From positions 50,093-114,092 of the forward strand of contig ML978256.1 of NCBI GenBank assembly GCA_010015745.1: 64,000 nt of DNA, in the 5' to 3' direction. The first letter of the stretch is position 1; each line of letters begins with the position of its first letter. The stretch comes from Setomelanomma holmii (taxonomy: Eukaryota > Ascomycota > Dothideomycetes > Pleosporales > Phaeosphaeriaceae). Positions 46,747-58,214 of the stretch are shown here, piece after piece. Both the position numbers and the translations under genes were made by a program. A model generated the notes under the pieces. It worked only from the letters and a program-made list of their open reading frames with translations. It did no database searches and was not told the origin of the DNA.

Positions 46747-47303
46747 TCACCCTCGTACTTTCACGAAACCATCTAATCCACGATCAAACTTCTCACACCG
46801 TATCGGCATCTCCACAGTATAGAATGGGTTCTTCATGACATAGTCCGCATACAGCTCGTAGATTCTCTTCATCATCGTATCCACATTGGGCTGCTGGGGC
46901 TCCGTGAACAGCAGGAACTTGGTCCCCGTCTGAGTTTGAAAGCATTGAATGCGGAAGTGGCTCGACTCGAGGACCTCAAGGCCTGTAGGTCGATTTATGA
47001 ACGGCGAGGGAGCGCTGGAGGCTGGGAGTGGGTTCGGTACTGCCGGTGCGGGCGAGAGTCGGGCGGTAATGGCATGCATACTGCAGTCTTGTAAGCACAT
47101 CACGCTTCGAGTAGCACAGGGACTTAGTATACCCATGAAAGGATCCGGCGAGCGTGAGATAGTCGTTGCTGGAGAGCTTGCTCATGCCGGTATGAAACTC
47201 GCGATTATACACCAAGCCACCAGCCTTGTTGATCACAAATAGTGCGAAGACAACCCTATGCGCGATCAGACACGGTGGAGCAGGTGCTCTAACTAACATA
47301 CAT
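46747..47303 (-). CDS. TRS23: TRAPP subunit Trs23 (TRAPPC4), start codon split by an intron
   Basis: Core subunit of the TRAPP tethering complexes, which activate Ypt1/Rab1 in ER-Golgi traffic. Exons 47303-47302 (only the AT of the start codon), 47255-47133 and 47080-46747, 152 residues. Intron 1 (47301-47256) begins GTATGT and ends GCATAG; the next base is the G of ATG, giving MVVFALFVINKAGGLVYNREF, the expected TRAPPC4 N-terminus. Intron 2 (47132-47081) joins SFHG to MHAITARLSP. Sybindin/longin features continue as GLEVLESSHFRIQCFQTQTGTKF and KRIYELYADYVMKNPFYTVEMPIRCEKFD near the end. Length agrees with the family. No other in-frame ATG precedes VVFAL. Divergent from the E2 gene. Confidence 0.9.
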
Positions 47304-47751
47304 GATATCGGTGAAGGTCAGCGTGACGGATCGAAGTAAGTCTCGAGGTCTTGAGAGTTGGGACGACCCTTACTGGGCGCGCGATCTGAAGGATTTCACT
47401 GCTTGTTTGACAAGGTAAGGCGACGTCAGCGACAATCGCAACGAACGCTACGATACATGGATGGTGTTGGACCCTTGTTTGATGCCCCGCTGACCGCCCG
47501 AGATTCTGCCCCTCCGCAGCCTGCACCACGCACCGGCGCTCATGCAAGCTTGAACTTGCTTTCGTCTCTACTTCACCACAACTTCTGGCCGGCCGCCTCT
47601 GCCATATTATCACCTCCACCGTGAACGTTCGGCGCCGGCCACCGCAGCTACACCATCAAACTCGACGATACACGCACGCGATCTCTGCCACGGAGCTCAA
47701 CAAATATACAGGCGAAACCGTAGGCTGAAGGCACTCGCAGCACGGTCCCAG
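47304..47751. promoter_or_regulatory. shared TRS23/E2 promoter region
   Basis: A 448-bp divergent gap with no other gene seen. Confidence 0.5.
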
Positions 47752-49115
47752 ATGTCGAACCAATCCATACTCCGCATCACCCGCGAGCTTAGCGAGATTC
47801 AGCGTGGATCCGATCTCTCCATTGCCGTAGCGTGTCGAGACATCGACGTACGTCATGTCAGGGCATTGATCATCGGTCCTCCAGACACGCCGTACGAGTT
47901 TGGCTTTTTCGAGTTCGCCGTCAAGTTCACGAAAGACTATCCTACGAAGGCTCCGCAGGTCACTGCTACGACTACCAACGGGGGCCGCACACGCTTCAAT
48001 CCCAACATCTATGCGGGAGGCAAGGTTTGCCTGTCAATCCTAGGGTGAGAGGACTGTCCAAACCGCGTCAAACAACAGCTAAGTCGTACAGCACATGGCG
48101 GGGCGAGCGCGGCGAGGAGTGGTCATCCGCCCAGGGCCTTGAGTCAATTCTCATCTCCATCCAGAGCCTGATGTCCTCCAATCCATACGAGAATGAGCCC
48201 GGATTCGAAGACGCAAACTCGGACTACGACAAGAAGAACCAAGCATCATACGTGGACAAGATCCGGCACGAGTCGCTCAGGGTCTCAGTTGTCGAGCGGC
48301 TCGAGGAGTATCTCAACATCTACCAGGAGCGCCCAAGTGTCACGGTCTACAATGCTGAGGAGGACTATCAGTCTGTCAGAGAGGACGTCCCGTTTGAGCC
48401 GTTCAAGGATCTGTGTAAGCGACGCTTCCTCTGGTATTACCCATCCTACCTGGCAACGATCGATGAAGCCGCCAAGAAGCACAAGGATGGAGACCGGTTC
48501 GAGAAGATGCCCTTTGAGGGCCCTGGTAATACCATGGAAGGCAGCTATCGGTACACAGCCTTGCGAGAGCGTCTCGTGAAAATCTTTGAGAAGCTGAACG
48601 AAGAGATGACCGGATGGGCCAAAGAAGGTATGGCTGCAGTCAACAAGGAGATGAGCATTGCCAGCAACCTGCAGCGCCAATACGAGCAGATCGTGGAGAA
48701 CTACAAGACTAACGAATCCGTCACGCTCGACCTCGACCTCGTCGGGAAGAACCCGTTCGTGTGGCAGTTGGTCCTCTTTGGCAGACCCATGACCAACCTC
48801 GATGGCGGCATGTTCAGAATCATGCTATACATCAGCCCGAAGTTCCCGGACGTGCTACCACGGGTCAAGTTCGATACACCAATCTTCCACCACCGCGTAT
48901 CCCCTGACGGCATTCTTTGCTACGACGCCACGCGCAAAGACGATATGCGATCTCATATCGAGGCGATCATTGCGGCTATCGAGGAGGAATCGCCAGCTTA
49001 CGACCCCCGGACTTTGGTTAATCCAGAAGCCGCTAAGCTGTATTGGGGTGGTCCTGACGAGAAGAAACTCTACAATCGTCGTCTGAGGCGGTCTGTTCAG
49101 GACAGTGCTGAGTAA
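47752..49115 (+). CDS. ubiquitin-conjugating enzyme with two UBC folds (UBE2Z-like)
   Basis: Exons 47752-48044 and 48092-49115 (47-nt intron, phase 2), 438 residues. The N-terminal UBC domain is a full E2: GPPDTPYEFGFFEF, FNPNIYAGGKVCLSILG with the likely catalytic Cys in KVCLS, then after the splice TWRGERGEEW and SILISIQSLMSSNPYENEPGFE, as in UBE2Z. A middle helical region (about 48240-48700) leads to a second UBC-like fold: WQLVLFGRPMTNLDGGMFRI, SPKFPDVLPRVKFDTPIFH, then HRVSPDGILCYDATRKDD, which has a Cys at the catalytic place but lacks the HPN triad. The C-terminus is basic (YNRRLRRSVQ). The first domain probably charges ubiquitin; whether the second is active is open. Confidence 0.88.
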
Positions 49116-49757
49116 GTAAATCTCTGCAACAGTGCTGCCCGAAGACTTTCCTAGATTGTTGTCCCAAGCTTCCGTCACGCACAAAAATCTGCGAAAGCCT
49201 TCAGGCTGCGTTAAAGCCATCAAGATGTGGATGCTGACTGGCGAAGGAACTGCTTCTAGGTCTATCGAGCAGCACGGGGAGCTCATGAATCACGAAGATT
49301 ACGGCCGATATTTCACTTTCTGTCATCCAGAATGGCGTTCATCGATACCCATACGTTGGCCTCACGGCCTGAATACGGTTTGCATCCGCGGCGTACTGAG
49401 AGTAAAGCACAACATTAGATGCTTCATAGCAGGGCGTTAGTCACAATAGTTCATTTACGACGTGTCTGGGTAGTATTGCATGGAGATCCGGCGGCAAAGG
49501 CCTCATGTAGGGTGTATTTCACTCAATGACAGGGTATTGCGAGGCTCTTCAAGCTCATCTATGCGTGAAGATTTGAAGGCATGCAGTGTAGTGCAACCCT
49601 GCAATGGGCTGATGCCGACTGTTACCAAGACCCTGGAAATTGTGGGGCGTTAGTGACTCCTAGCGGCAGCTACTCACCCGAGCTCCGCAAACAATTTACT
49701 GTCGCGCATCACCCTCGCGCATAACTCCAATTGCCATTGACTCGTCCACATTACACA
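49116..49757. other. intergenic
   Basis: No gene is seen. It holds the 3' region of the E2 gene and the promoter of ERG26. Confidence 0.5.
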
Positions 49758-50921
49758 ATGTCAGAATCCAAGGGTCCAGCATCATTAGGGAAGGTCGTCG
49801 TCGTCGGTGGCTGCGGTTTCCTGGGTAGCCACATTGTCAACTACATCGTGGAGCGACATCCCCAAACACAAGTCGCAGTACTCGATCTACGAACGAGCGC
49901 CAATCGCAATGCAAGCCCTAATGTCTCATATCACGATGCAGACATCACCGACCTCGCGGCGATCACAAAGATCTTCTCACAAATCAAGCCCGACGCGGTC
50001 GTCCACACAGCGTCCCCGCACTTTAACCTGAAGCCTGAGATTCACGACAAGGTTAATGTTGGAGGGACGAAGAATTTGTTGAAGGCGGCTCAAGATGCGG
50101 GTGTCAAGGCATTCGTATACACGAGCTCTGCGAGCGTCATTCTCAATGCCACTGATCCACTTGTGAACGCAGACGAGAGGTGGCCGATTGTCGCTGGAGC
50201 TGCGCAGCCAGAGTACTACACAACTACCAAGGTGAGCGAGATATGATACATTTTCGAGCTATCAACTGACAAGTATTAGGCCTACGCAGAAACAGCTGTT
50301 CTCGAGGCCAACCGCACGCCCGACAACTTCCTGACATGCGCCATCCGACCTGCCGGCATCATCGGCGAAGGCGACGTCCAAGTCCTTCCCAAAATGGTCA
50401 CCGCTTATCGCAAAGGTCAGACCAAGTTTCAAGTTGGTGACAACAACAACCTCTTCGATTTCACATACGTCGGAAACATTGCACACGGTCATATTCTCGC
50501 GCTCATCGCGCTCCTCCAAACACACAAGATGCTCTCAAGCATACCATTGGACCATGAGAAGGTGGATGGAGAGGCCTTCTTCATCACCAATGGCGAGCCG
50601 GTATACTTCTGGGACTTTGCGCGCGCGGTATGGCACGAGGCAGGTGATCGTCTGCCGTTGTCGAAAGTCTGGCATTTGAGCGCCGATACCGCGTGGGTGA
50701 TTGGCACAATCTTGGAGTGGTCATTCTGGGTAGTGGGTAAGACACCAAACCTAACGCGGGCGCAAGTACGGTATAGCTCCATGAACAAGTATCACAGCAT
50801 CAGCAAAGCGCGGACGAGGTTGGGCTATGAGCCCATTGTACCATTAGGCGAAGGTATCAAGAGGGGTGTGCAGTATATCCTTGCGCAGGAGAAGAAGGAA
50901 AATGAGAAGAAAGGTCAGTAG
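49758..50921 (+). CDS. ERG26: sterol-4-alpha-carboxylate 3-dehydrogenase (decarboxylating)
   Basis: ER-associated NAD(P)-dependent enzyme of C-4 demethylation in ergosterol synthesis; it works with Erg25 and Erg27. Exons 49758-50231 and 50280-50921 (48-nt intron, phase 0), 371 residues. Short-chain dehydrogenase features: glycine motif VVVGGCGFLGSHIV near residue 15, DITD, VHTASPHF, VNVGGTKNLL, YTSSASV, and the catalytic YTTTK whose Lys is the last codon of exon 1, followed by AYAETAVLEAN. The 3-beta-HSD fold continues with RPAGIIGEGD and NLFDFTYVGNIAHGHILA. A hydrophobic stretch (about 50690-50740) may touch the membrane. ATG 49758 is the first in frame. Confidence 0.93.
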
Positions 50922-51260
50922 CTGGGCGCGTAGAGTTCATATTGGAAAGATCAGTAAATAGGATCAAGTCATAGATATTGTAATATAGCATGCCCTCAAT
51001 GGCCTTCTCAAGTCATGTTTAGATAGCCAAGACATAATTACTTAGCTAACGTATACATGATTAGGATAATGATCGAGAAATCTCGAACGCGACGTGCCGG
51101 GCTAGACGAACATGATCCACAGCTAGACCCAACGCAGCTAGAAGCTTATTCTACACCGGCCCCACTGCGGTCGATTGGTTAACATCGTCACAGTTCGAAG
51201 TTCGCAACTACTCCAAACCCCGCGTCGACATTCCGCCACCATGGCGCGCCTGCACGAAGT
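50922..51260. other. intergenic
   Basis: No gene is seen. An upstream ATG at 51241 is out of frame with the next gene and would start a short uORF that overlaps its start. Confidence 0.45.
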
Positions 51261-53173
51261 ATGTCGCGTCCCATACTGCCCGAGTCGGCCTACGAAGCTC
51301 TCGGGCTCGACCCTGAGACGATCAAGATCCTGATGAATCCCAAGCCTCCAGATGAACCGCCAGAGATTGCTGCGCCAAATCTGCTGCAGAGCGATGAAGA
51401 CAGCGCGCGGCCTTTGGACCCGAACGAGACGTCCATAACCCTATACGCTGAGCTCCTGCTGCATGTTCGCACCGTCACGCTCTTCGCCTCACTGCGGACA
51501 CATCACAGCCGCGGCACCAAGGCAAAGCTATCTTCCGATGGCACCTCAATCACCGTGTCGCACGAAGGACGGATTGCGTCCATTCGCATGCCTTTCAATA
51601 TCAAAGGAGCGGGCGAGGCAGAGCTAGAGCTGCCTGCGCAACCATCCAACAAGGAGATCACAGTGCGCCTGCAATTGGAAGAGCTGGAAGACAGCGACGT
51701 GCTTGGAGCACTGCAAAGCGAGGACCGCAGAGTCAATATTGTGCCCTGGGACGGCGCCGCGCTGGACAAGCAGGCTGATTTGGAGGTTCGATGCAAGAGC
51801 TGTGGTGGCGTGATCGTGCCACAAGGCAAAATTACACAATGGAGAGATCTGCCGAACGAGAATTGGGCTGAGATGATGGACTTTTGGCACTGCCATAAGC
51901 CTGACGCGCATCATCTGCACGACCATACGCATGATGAAGCTGTTAGCAACAAAGGTTACGCGGCTGGCAATCGACTGCAGGCTACAGAGGGCCTCGGTTT
52001 TGTCGACCTGACAAGTTTCTTGTTGGAAGAGGTCGACTGTGAAGGTGCTCAGGTAATGCCCATTCCCTTAGGTTTTGTGCGCGTTCAGTGCGCGTCCGGG
52101 CGGATAGAAGGCGATCTAGCCTTATCCCATGGCATTTTCGTCGATACAATCGCCCCAGAGAGATAGACTCATACACGTCTCTCGGTACTGGATGTATCCT
52201 CCGCCTCCGGTCGATGGGTTGCTGGTGCTATGGAGAGAGCGGCCAGGCGTTTCACTGTCTCTTTGCCCTAAGACCCTTGGGATTGACAGGATTTTGTTCA
52301 GGCTACATCACTACACCCTCGCATCATTGAGATTGCTATGAAAAGGAAGCTGACTCCGAACAGGTGAGATCACAGGAGACCACTCAGGAGCATTTCGTAC
52401 TTTGCAGGCATTGTGATGCTACGCTGGGCACAGCAGACGATACCTCAGAAGGATGGCGAATATGGAAATGGAACATCGACATAAGTCCGCGATTTCGCCC
52501 AGCTACGGATGCTGCCCCATTCAGCACGCAAACGCTCTTCAGCACACAGAAATGGATCACAGCCCGACTTCTCTACCTCATCGAAAATATGGGCGTCCGC
52601 AAATTCCACATACATCCTACTTCGATAGCTCCCTCGATACCCGCAGTTTCCGATGATCCTGCCCAATCTGAGCCTACAGGAGTACCGTCCCTGCTTGTTT
52701 GGGTTTTCACACCCGATCTTCTATTCTCTTCATCCATACCTTCGCCAAACCGTTACGACCCCACGCGATCCATGAAAGTCTTCTACCAGAAGCAGACCTG
52801 GCAGCCTCTCAAGCCTGGCGAGCCTGAGAGCGCGAGTATAGAGGATGTGGAGTTCCCAGAAGGGCTGTTCGAAAAGCTGAGACACGCTCTCGAGCAGAGT
52901 CAAAAAGTGTTACCGCCAACAGCAAGGAACTTCCAAGGCTGGCAAGTAGGTCTGCTGCAGAGATTCGACGTGGGCGATCTCTCCGCAGCGACCAATGAGC
53001 AAGAAGATGCACAGGAGAACGGACATGAGAGCGATGGTAATATGGCTGATGTGTCTAGTGAAGCGAGCGAAGGAGAAGCAGAAGAGCGAGGACGTGGACG
53101 GCAGCGAGACACGAATGCATCTAGCAGTCTTCCTGTGAGGTCATATAAGGCAAGCGTGGAAGATGAGGCGTGA
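51261..53173 (+). CDS. HECT-like E2-binding protein (UBE3D-like)
   Basis: Family of E2-binding proteins proposed to act as HECT-type ubiquitin ligases. Exons 51261-52052 and 52364-53173, 533 residues. The 311-nt intron is phase 0 (GTAATG donor, CCGAACAG acceptor) and contains stops. Visible: N-terminal beta-rich region; Cys pair VRCKSCGGVIV (about 51790); WRDLPNENWAEMMDFWHCHKPD followed by a His-rich HHLHDHTHDE; FVDLTSFLLEEVDCEGA; after the intron a second Cys pair FVLCRHCDATLG, EGWRIWKW, then a C-terminal domain with SLLVWVFTPDLLFSSS and MKVFYQKQ. The tail is acidic (EDAQENGHESDG). The two Cys pairs and the WRDLPxENWxEMMDxWHCHK signature identify the family. Ligase activity is known for relatives, not shown here. 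Confidence 0.85.
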
Positions 53174-53442
53174 AATACCCCAGGCGAGGCGAATACCATG
53201 ATGTCGATTTACATGTACTGGGCTGCATGTTGCTTACTTAAGCGGTAGGCAGCCGTATCTCATGCAGGCTAAATACCGCGTCTGCGTCCCTCATCGCATG
53301 TTGGATAGGCTCACCGGGAATAACAGACGATGACCGTGCTCAGCTCACCCCCTGCATTGCTCGCAATGTTTGTCTCGCATCGTCCCGCACGACTTCCTTG
53401 GCTGACCACAGACCCAGCACCCAACGTGACGTTGTCGTTTAA

Positions 53443-53763
53443 CCCCTGCTCCAACTGCCCGCAGAACTACGCCAGTGCGTGTACGACTTCATTTTCGACT
53501 ACGCAGAAGTCTGCATTTCCCATTCCCGCAAGTCCGATGAACGCGTGATCGAAGCATTCACTGTGCGACATAGAGCAATCCCTCGGAAGGAGCTTCCTAA
53601 AGCTCGACGAACAGTGACGAATTTGTTGGCGATTGCGGCAGTGTGTAGACAGATGTATATGGAGACGTGGGAGTGGAGACGATTCAAAAGGGCACGCACG
53701 GAAACGTGGTATAACGGGAGTTTGATTGTCGACGTTTATGAGAGTGGAGAGGAGGACTTCTAG
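53443..53763 (+). pseudogene. 2EXR-family fragment (array copy 1)
   Basis: Open from 53443 (after TAA 53440-53442) to TAG at 53761-53763. It starts PLLQLPAELRQCVYDFIFDYA, the family N-terminal signature, and later has LAIAAVCRQMYMETWEW, the second signature, with normal spacing. It then stops after about 30 more residues (YESGEEDF), well short of intact copies at 55445 and 57442. No start codon or first exon is visible upstream. It is a truncated relic, or a gene whose first exon I missed. Confidence 0.55.
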
Positions 53764-54203
53764 AGCTGAAGGACTTAGCCTGGATTTCTGTAACGGCGAG
53801 GAGGTCTGACATGACTACGGCCATGATTTGAGATTGCTCGCGTCTATGAGAATAGAGGTTGCGAGGCGATCGCGTGCTAAAAAGACGTGTTGCAAAGGCC
53901 TTCCCTCAACCACATCGCATACGAAGTATTCTCTTTCCTCTTCTCTACATTGGCTACCGTAAACCTTTCCGCGATCGTCCATTCTGATCTCAGCCAAGTA
54001 GAGCAGGGGTTCGAAGTGGGGCGCGCGTGAACTGCTGCACGTGTTGCGGCGTGGAAAGTGCAGGAGCACACGGAGCACTTGTCAAGATCTCTTCTGCAAA
54101 AATTGTACTCAACTCACACCTGTCCCCCTGCTCCCACCCGCATTACAGACATAGCCAGAATCTTTAAATAGCGGCAAGCGAGACCGCGCCTCTGCTGTTC
54201 AAG
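53764..54203. other. intergenic in 2EXR array
   Basis: A minus-strand open frame (54078-53815, 87 codons) has no recognised motif. A TATA-like CTTTAAATAG lies at about 54163, 40 bp before the next ATG. Confidence 0.35.
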
Positions 54204-54749
54204 ATGGGCGATTATCGCGCGAGCCTCGTCATGTAGGTTTTGACATGCTGTGAGGCTGACATAGCTTGCTGACGGCACCTCACAGTACACAGCTGAAAAC
54301 TACGGCTTCACCCTTGTTTCATCTACCCGTAGAAGTCCGGAATACGATCTACGCCTATGTGTGGACCTATCCGACCTGGGTCAACATCAGCAAAACGCGT
54401 TCAGGCGCCAAACAGTGGCTCATCGAAATTCTCGTTGAGGAGGGATCTTACACACGCCGACTGAAAGCCGAAAAGCTACTGGCTCCTACGCTGGTCTGCC
54501 GACAGATGTACCACGAGACTCTCTTGCTTCCATTCCGATCCCTCATATTCATGTCACCGTGGCTTAAAAGACATCCTGGAGTGGGTCGACACGGTCCTCG
54601 CCCCCACGTTCCCTGGAAATGTGGACAAGTTCAGGCTCACTTTCGATGTTGAAGCTTCTAACAGGCTCGGAAAAACAAAGGGCGCGCAGGAAGTGGAACT
54701 CCCAAACACTTTCGCGAATCTTGAAGGTCTCCTCGTGGAGGATGCTTGA
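54204..54749 (+). pseudogene. 2EXR-family gene with frameshift (array copy 2)
   Basis: Exons 54204-54232 and from 54286 (53-nt intron, phase 2). Exon 1 is MGDYRASLVI; exon 2 gives ASPLFHLPVEVRNTIYAYV, then LLAPTLVCRQMYHETLLLPF. The frame breaks at about 54550-54573. The sequence beyond reads well only one base out (CHRGLKDILEWVDTVLAPTF) and ends TGA at 54747-54749. One extra base after LIF explains it. The intron position and phase match the intact copies, so this was a normal member until recently. Confidence 0.7.
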
Positions 54750-55444
54750 ACCAGTACTTTGAACACGGCAGTTGGCACGAGGACACAGCTGTCATATCGA
54801 GTAGACTTGGTCGGAGAACTGGTACCGGATGAACAAGCTTGGAGTCAGGCAAGACCGTGTCATGAACCTCATTCTCTACGACTTTCTCTACAATTCAGCA
54901 CGCGAAAAAAATCGCGCATGATACACGTTGCGGCTCTACAATCTGGATTTTGGGGCCATACGGTGACTGCAAGAGCACTGCGCGGGTGTGTGATAGCAAG
55001 CAACACCACGAATATACACCGGATTCGGCTGATCAGACCTCATGACGATATGATCGGCGTAGATTCGCTGATATTGACATTGCTTCCCATGTTGCATTCT
55101 TGTAGTGATCGTTCCATGGTCCACAGTAGCTCAACAACGACCAGGTGTAGCTCACCAAAGTATCCTCCTTCAGCACCAAAATACACTTGAAGCACCCAAA
55201 TCTCCCATTGGATTTCTGCACCTCAGCGTCTTGGTTTCAGGATGTACAAAAAGGTGGATTCGGTCAGTGCACCGCAGTGCTTCACTTACCCCGCTGCGAG
55301 AGACAAACGCCTTGGTCGGTGCACTCTGCTCTATGCATAAGTGCGCGTTGCTGCTTTCGTAAAACAAACGGAAATCGCACGCAAACAATTTTGTTTCCAC
55401 CTCAACTGTGCGAATTCGACATCAAAATCAGCACTGACGACACG
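54750..55444. other. intergenic in 2EXR array
   Basis: No supported gene. Sequence before 55445 probably holds the promoter of the intact copy. Confidence 0.45.
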
Positions 55445-56188
55445 ATGGGAGATTCTCCGCCAGCTAATGTCTTTCCCGACACCTTCGGCATGACCAAGCT
55501 TGCCATGGTGCTTGACAAAATCACTACGTAAGCTCATCCTGTCTAGCTTCACGTATCACAATACCACTAACATCTCAATAGAGTCGAGAGCAACATGCAA
55601 TCGTCGCCGCTTCTTCGTCTGTCGGCCGAGATACGCAACCAAATCTTCGCAAATGTCCTCGGCGGTCATGACATTCGGTTGATTCCAATGGCGGATGGAG
55701 ATTTCTATCCGGATGATCCAAACGTCAAGGCCGTCTTCGAGATCCATCAATTCGGCAGCCCCAATGGCCCATCAGCTAATGAAACTTACCTCGCCCTCAC
55801 CCTCGTCTGTCGCCAGATCTACACTGAGACCACAATGCTGCCTTTCATCCTCAACACACTCGTATTTGGGTACCCCGAACAATCCGAGAAGTGGCTAGCG
55901 CGGAAATTTCTACCTGCGCAACAGAATGCGATCACGACTGTGAAGTGTCCCGTTCAATCGTTATTCTTTGAGTACCACCGGGGTTCGGTCGCTACTCGGC
56001 ATTGCACGGTGATCTTCAAGCATCTTGAGGGACTTAAGCGTTTGGTTTTGATGTTCCGGAATCGTATGCTCACCGAGGAAGAGAAGGATTGCATAGTCAC
56101 GAAGGTTAGGATGGCGAACGGGAAGGACGACCTTGAGGTTTCGTTCACGGAGGGCGACAGTTTGCGGAGGCGGCGGACTGCGAGATAA
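55445..56188 (+). CDS. 2EXR-family protein, intact (array copy 3)
   Basis: Exons 55445-55527 and 55582-56188 (54-nt intron, phase 2), 229 residues, no disruption. Exon 1: MGDSPPANVFPDTFGM to LDKIT. Exon 2: MQSSPLLRLSAEIRNQIFANV, then LALTLVCRQIYTETTMLPFI and LNTLVFGYPEQSEKWLARKF, an AITTVKCPV segment, and a basic C-terminus (GDSLRRRRTAR). The two signatures, LLRLxAEIRNxIF and CRQIYTET, define the family, probably 2EXR (two ExR-type motifs). No catalytic motif is visible and function is unknown. One of two intact members here. Confidence 0.8.
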
Positions 56189-56412
56189 GGGTGGTCGCTT
56201 GGTAAGCAGTGTCACGCAAGTAAGTGAATCTAGACAGGCTGTCTTAATTCAGGATTTTGACTGCATCTGACCCGAGAGTACTAGAGGCTATATTAGTATT
56301 CCTCGAAATGTAAACATGCTTCTATACAATCGGAATCGATTCTTCCTCCGCTGACCCATAACACTTCATATACTCGCCATCCCTACCACAACCACCAGCT
56401 CAAACACACAAT

Positions 56413-57167
56413 ATGCTAGACCACGACTCTGTAGGCCGGTCCAAACTTCTTGCGAACGATATGCTCGACGTAACCACCCAAGACCCATCTATCCTCGCCC
56501 TCACCCGCCGCAATCAGGCCGAGTCGCCCCTTCTCCAATTATCAGGCGAGATCCGCAACAACGTCTATGCCCAGCTCGCCGGTCTCGGCATCTACATCCA
56601 AGAAAATGGTAACGCCATATAGAGTCAGATAACTCGCGCGAGCGGAAGACAAAATATTTCTACCGTTACAAACCCTTGCAGCTTACATGTCGTCAGATTT
56701 ACCACGAGACGCAGCTCTTGCCCTGCACTGGGAACGAGTTTTGGTACTATGATCCTGAGGACCTGGCGAAGTCCATCTCGCCTCCCCTCGAGGCACAGTT
56801 GAATGCAATTACGAAGGTGTTCTTTCATGTTCACCCAGGATCGCCGTTGAAAAATGAGCGGTTGGCGGGGCTGAGTTTGCTGCCGGATCTACGAGAGATT
56901 ACGCTACAAATTGGAGATGGTGGGTCTAAGATGGAGGATGGTAGCACTAAGCCGGAGGCGGTGGAGTTGTATGAGCGGATTCGGAAGATTGTGGAGGGTG
57001 ATGTGGTGGTTCATCTGCAAAAGGATCATATTTATACTCGGCAAGAAATTGTTGAAGAGGTAGGCGCACTGAAATGGGGGGATAAGAAGTTTGCTATGTA
57101 CTTATCGGTACTTCGTGATGGAAGCCGGAAGATCTTAGATCGACGTATCGTGCCAATGATTGCATAA
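56413..57167 (+). pseudogene. 2EXR-family gene with frameshift (array copy 4)
   Basis: ATG 56413 opens MLDHDSVGRSKLLANDMLDV, leading to NQAESPLLQLSGEIRNNVYA, but stops at TAG 56620-56622. The continuation, DNSRERKTKYFYRYKPLQ then LTCRQIYHETQLLP, is one base out of frame and runs to TAA 57165-57167. A single missing base at about 56608-56620 accounts for this. A splice cannot easily rescue it: the only GT donor near there joins in the wrong phase to the CTTGCAG acceptor. The N-terminal part has no intron, unlike the other copies. The downstream half (LPDLREITLQIGDG, DVVVHLQKDHIY) looks well preserved, so decay may be recent. Confidence 0.6.
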
Positions 57168-57441
57168 TGGCTACGGAATTGATTATTCATGTTTCAAACT
57201 CACTGAAGCTTTCATTCCGGTTATATGTAGCACACCATTGACTGTGCACGACTTAATGATGGTCAGTCTCAAGAACCAGTGCTCCCCGACTCACTGAACT
57301 AGAGTCTTTCCGACCACTACTCAGGCCCCAAATCTAAATGCTGCTATGTTCCCTGCGAGTCCTCGTCGAGATCTGACATTGACCTGGAAAAGTGGTTAGA
57401 GTGAACTGTCTCCAGACATGCGTGTATATCAGCCGGCGAAC

Positions 57442-58214
57442 TTACCATTCACGCCAGTTGAACCTCAGCACCTCTGACTCGACCTCCTTGAAGACAACGT
57501 TTACTTCTCCTCTAGCTTCTTTGACCCTATCGCAGAACTGCCTGCAGCCGCACTGGTACATTCGTGGGTTCTGTTTCAGATGCAGAACCTGAAGTCTGAC
57601 AGGGAGGAGCTGCAGTAGTCGGTCCAGATTCACGATCCAGTCCAGACAGGAGTGGTGGATTTCTCCAATGGCATCTCTCTGACCAGCGCAAAGTTGTTTC
57701 AGCCACAAACTCATCGAGAACTCGAGGTCGACATCTTCGAAGTCGAAGCCATTCAGGGCGAAGGGTGAGAGGGCGGCTTCGGTGTAAATTTGCCTACACA
57801 CAAGCAAGACGCCAAGGTCAAGCTCGGTAACGGCGATGAGCCCGATGTTAGGATTATCCCTCAACGCGTAGAACGCGTCCAAATGCTCAACCTCGACCTC
57901 GTCCTCATCCATGTATGTGAAGTCGTTTTCCAGATCCTCCTTGTCGAAGGTGATGGTGTCGCCGGACAAGACGTAGGATAGGATGCGATTGCGCAGTTCA
58001 GGCGCAAGGCGGAGCAGTGGCGACGCTTTCGCATTGCGCTCGGCGCTAAAAAGCTTACTAGACAGTGAAGGATTAAATGCAGGAACGAGACTTACATTTT
58101 CATGCAAGCTGCGTCGGGCGTAGCGTCGAGCATACCGTTCTCTAGCTTCCGCGCTGCCTTTGGCGGCCTTGCTGTCTTAGTGCTGCGAGTAGTTGGAAGA
58201 GATTTGAGAGACAT
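57442..58214 (-). CDS. 2EXR-family protein, intact (array copy 5)
   Basis: Exons 58214-58096 and 58045-57442 (50-nt intron, phase 2), 240 residues. Exon 1 is basic and Thr/Lys-rich (MSLKSLPTTRSTKTARPPKA) and contains NGMLDATPDAA. Exon 2: AERNAKASPLLRLAPELRNR and ILSYVLSG, an acidic insert (DMDEDEVEVEHLD-like), then LGVLLVCRQIYTEAALSPFA and LNGFDFEDVDLEFSMSLWLK, ending FNWREW. The MLDATP motif recurs in copies 4 and 7. It converges with copy 4. Confidence 0.8.

Noticed and set aside
53815..54078. 87-codon minus-strand frame in the 2EXR array
   Set aside because: Neither family signature is present and there is no supporting splice or promoter signal.
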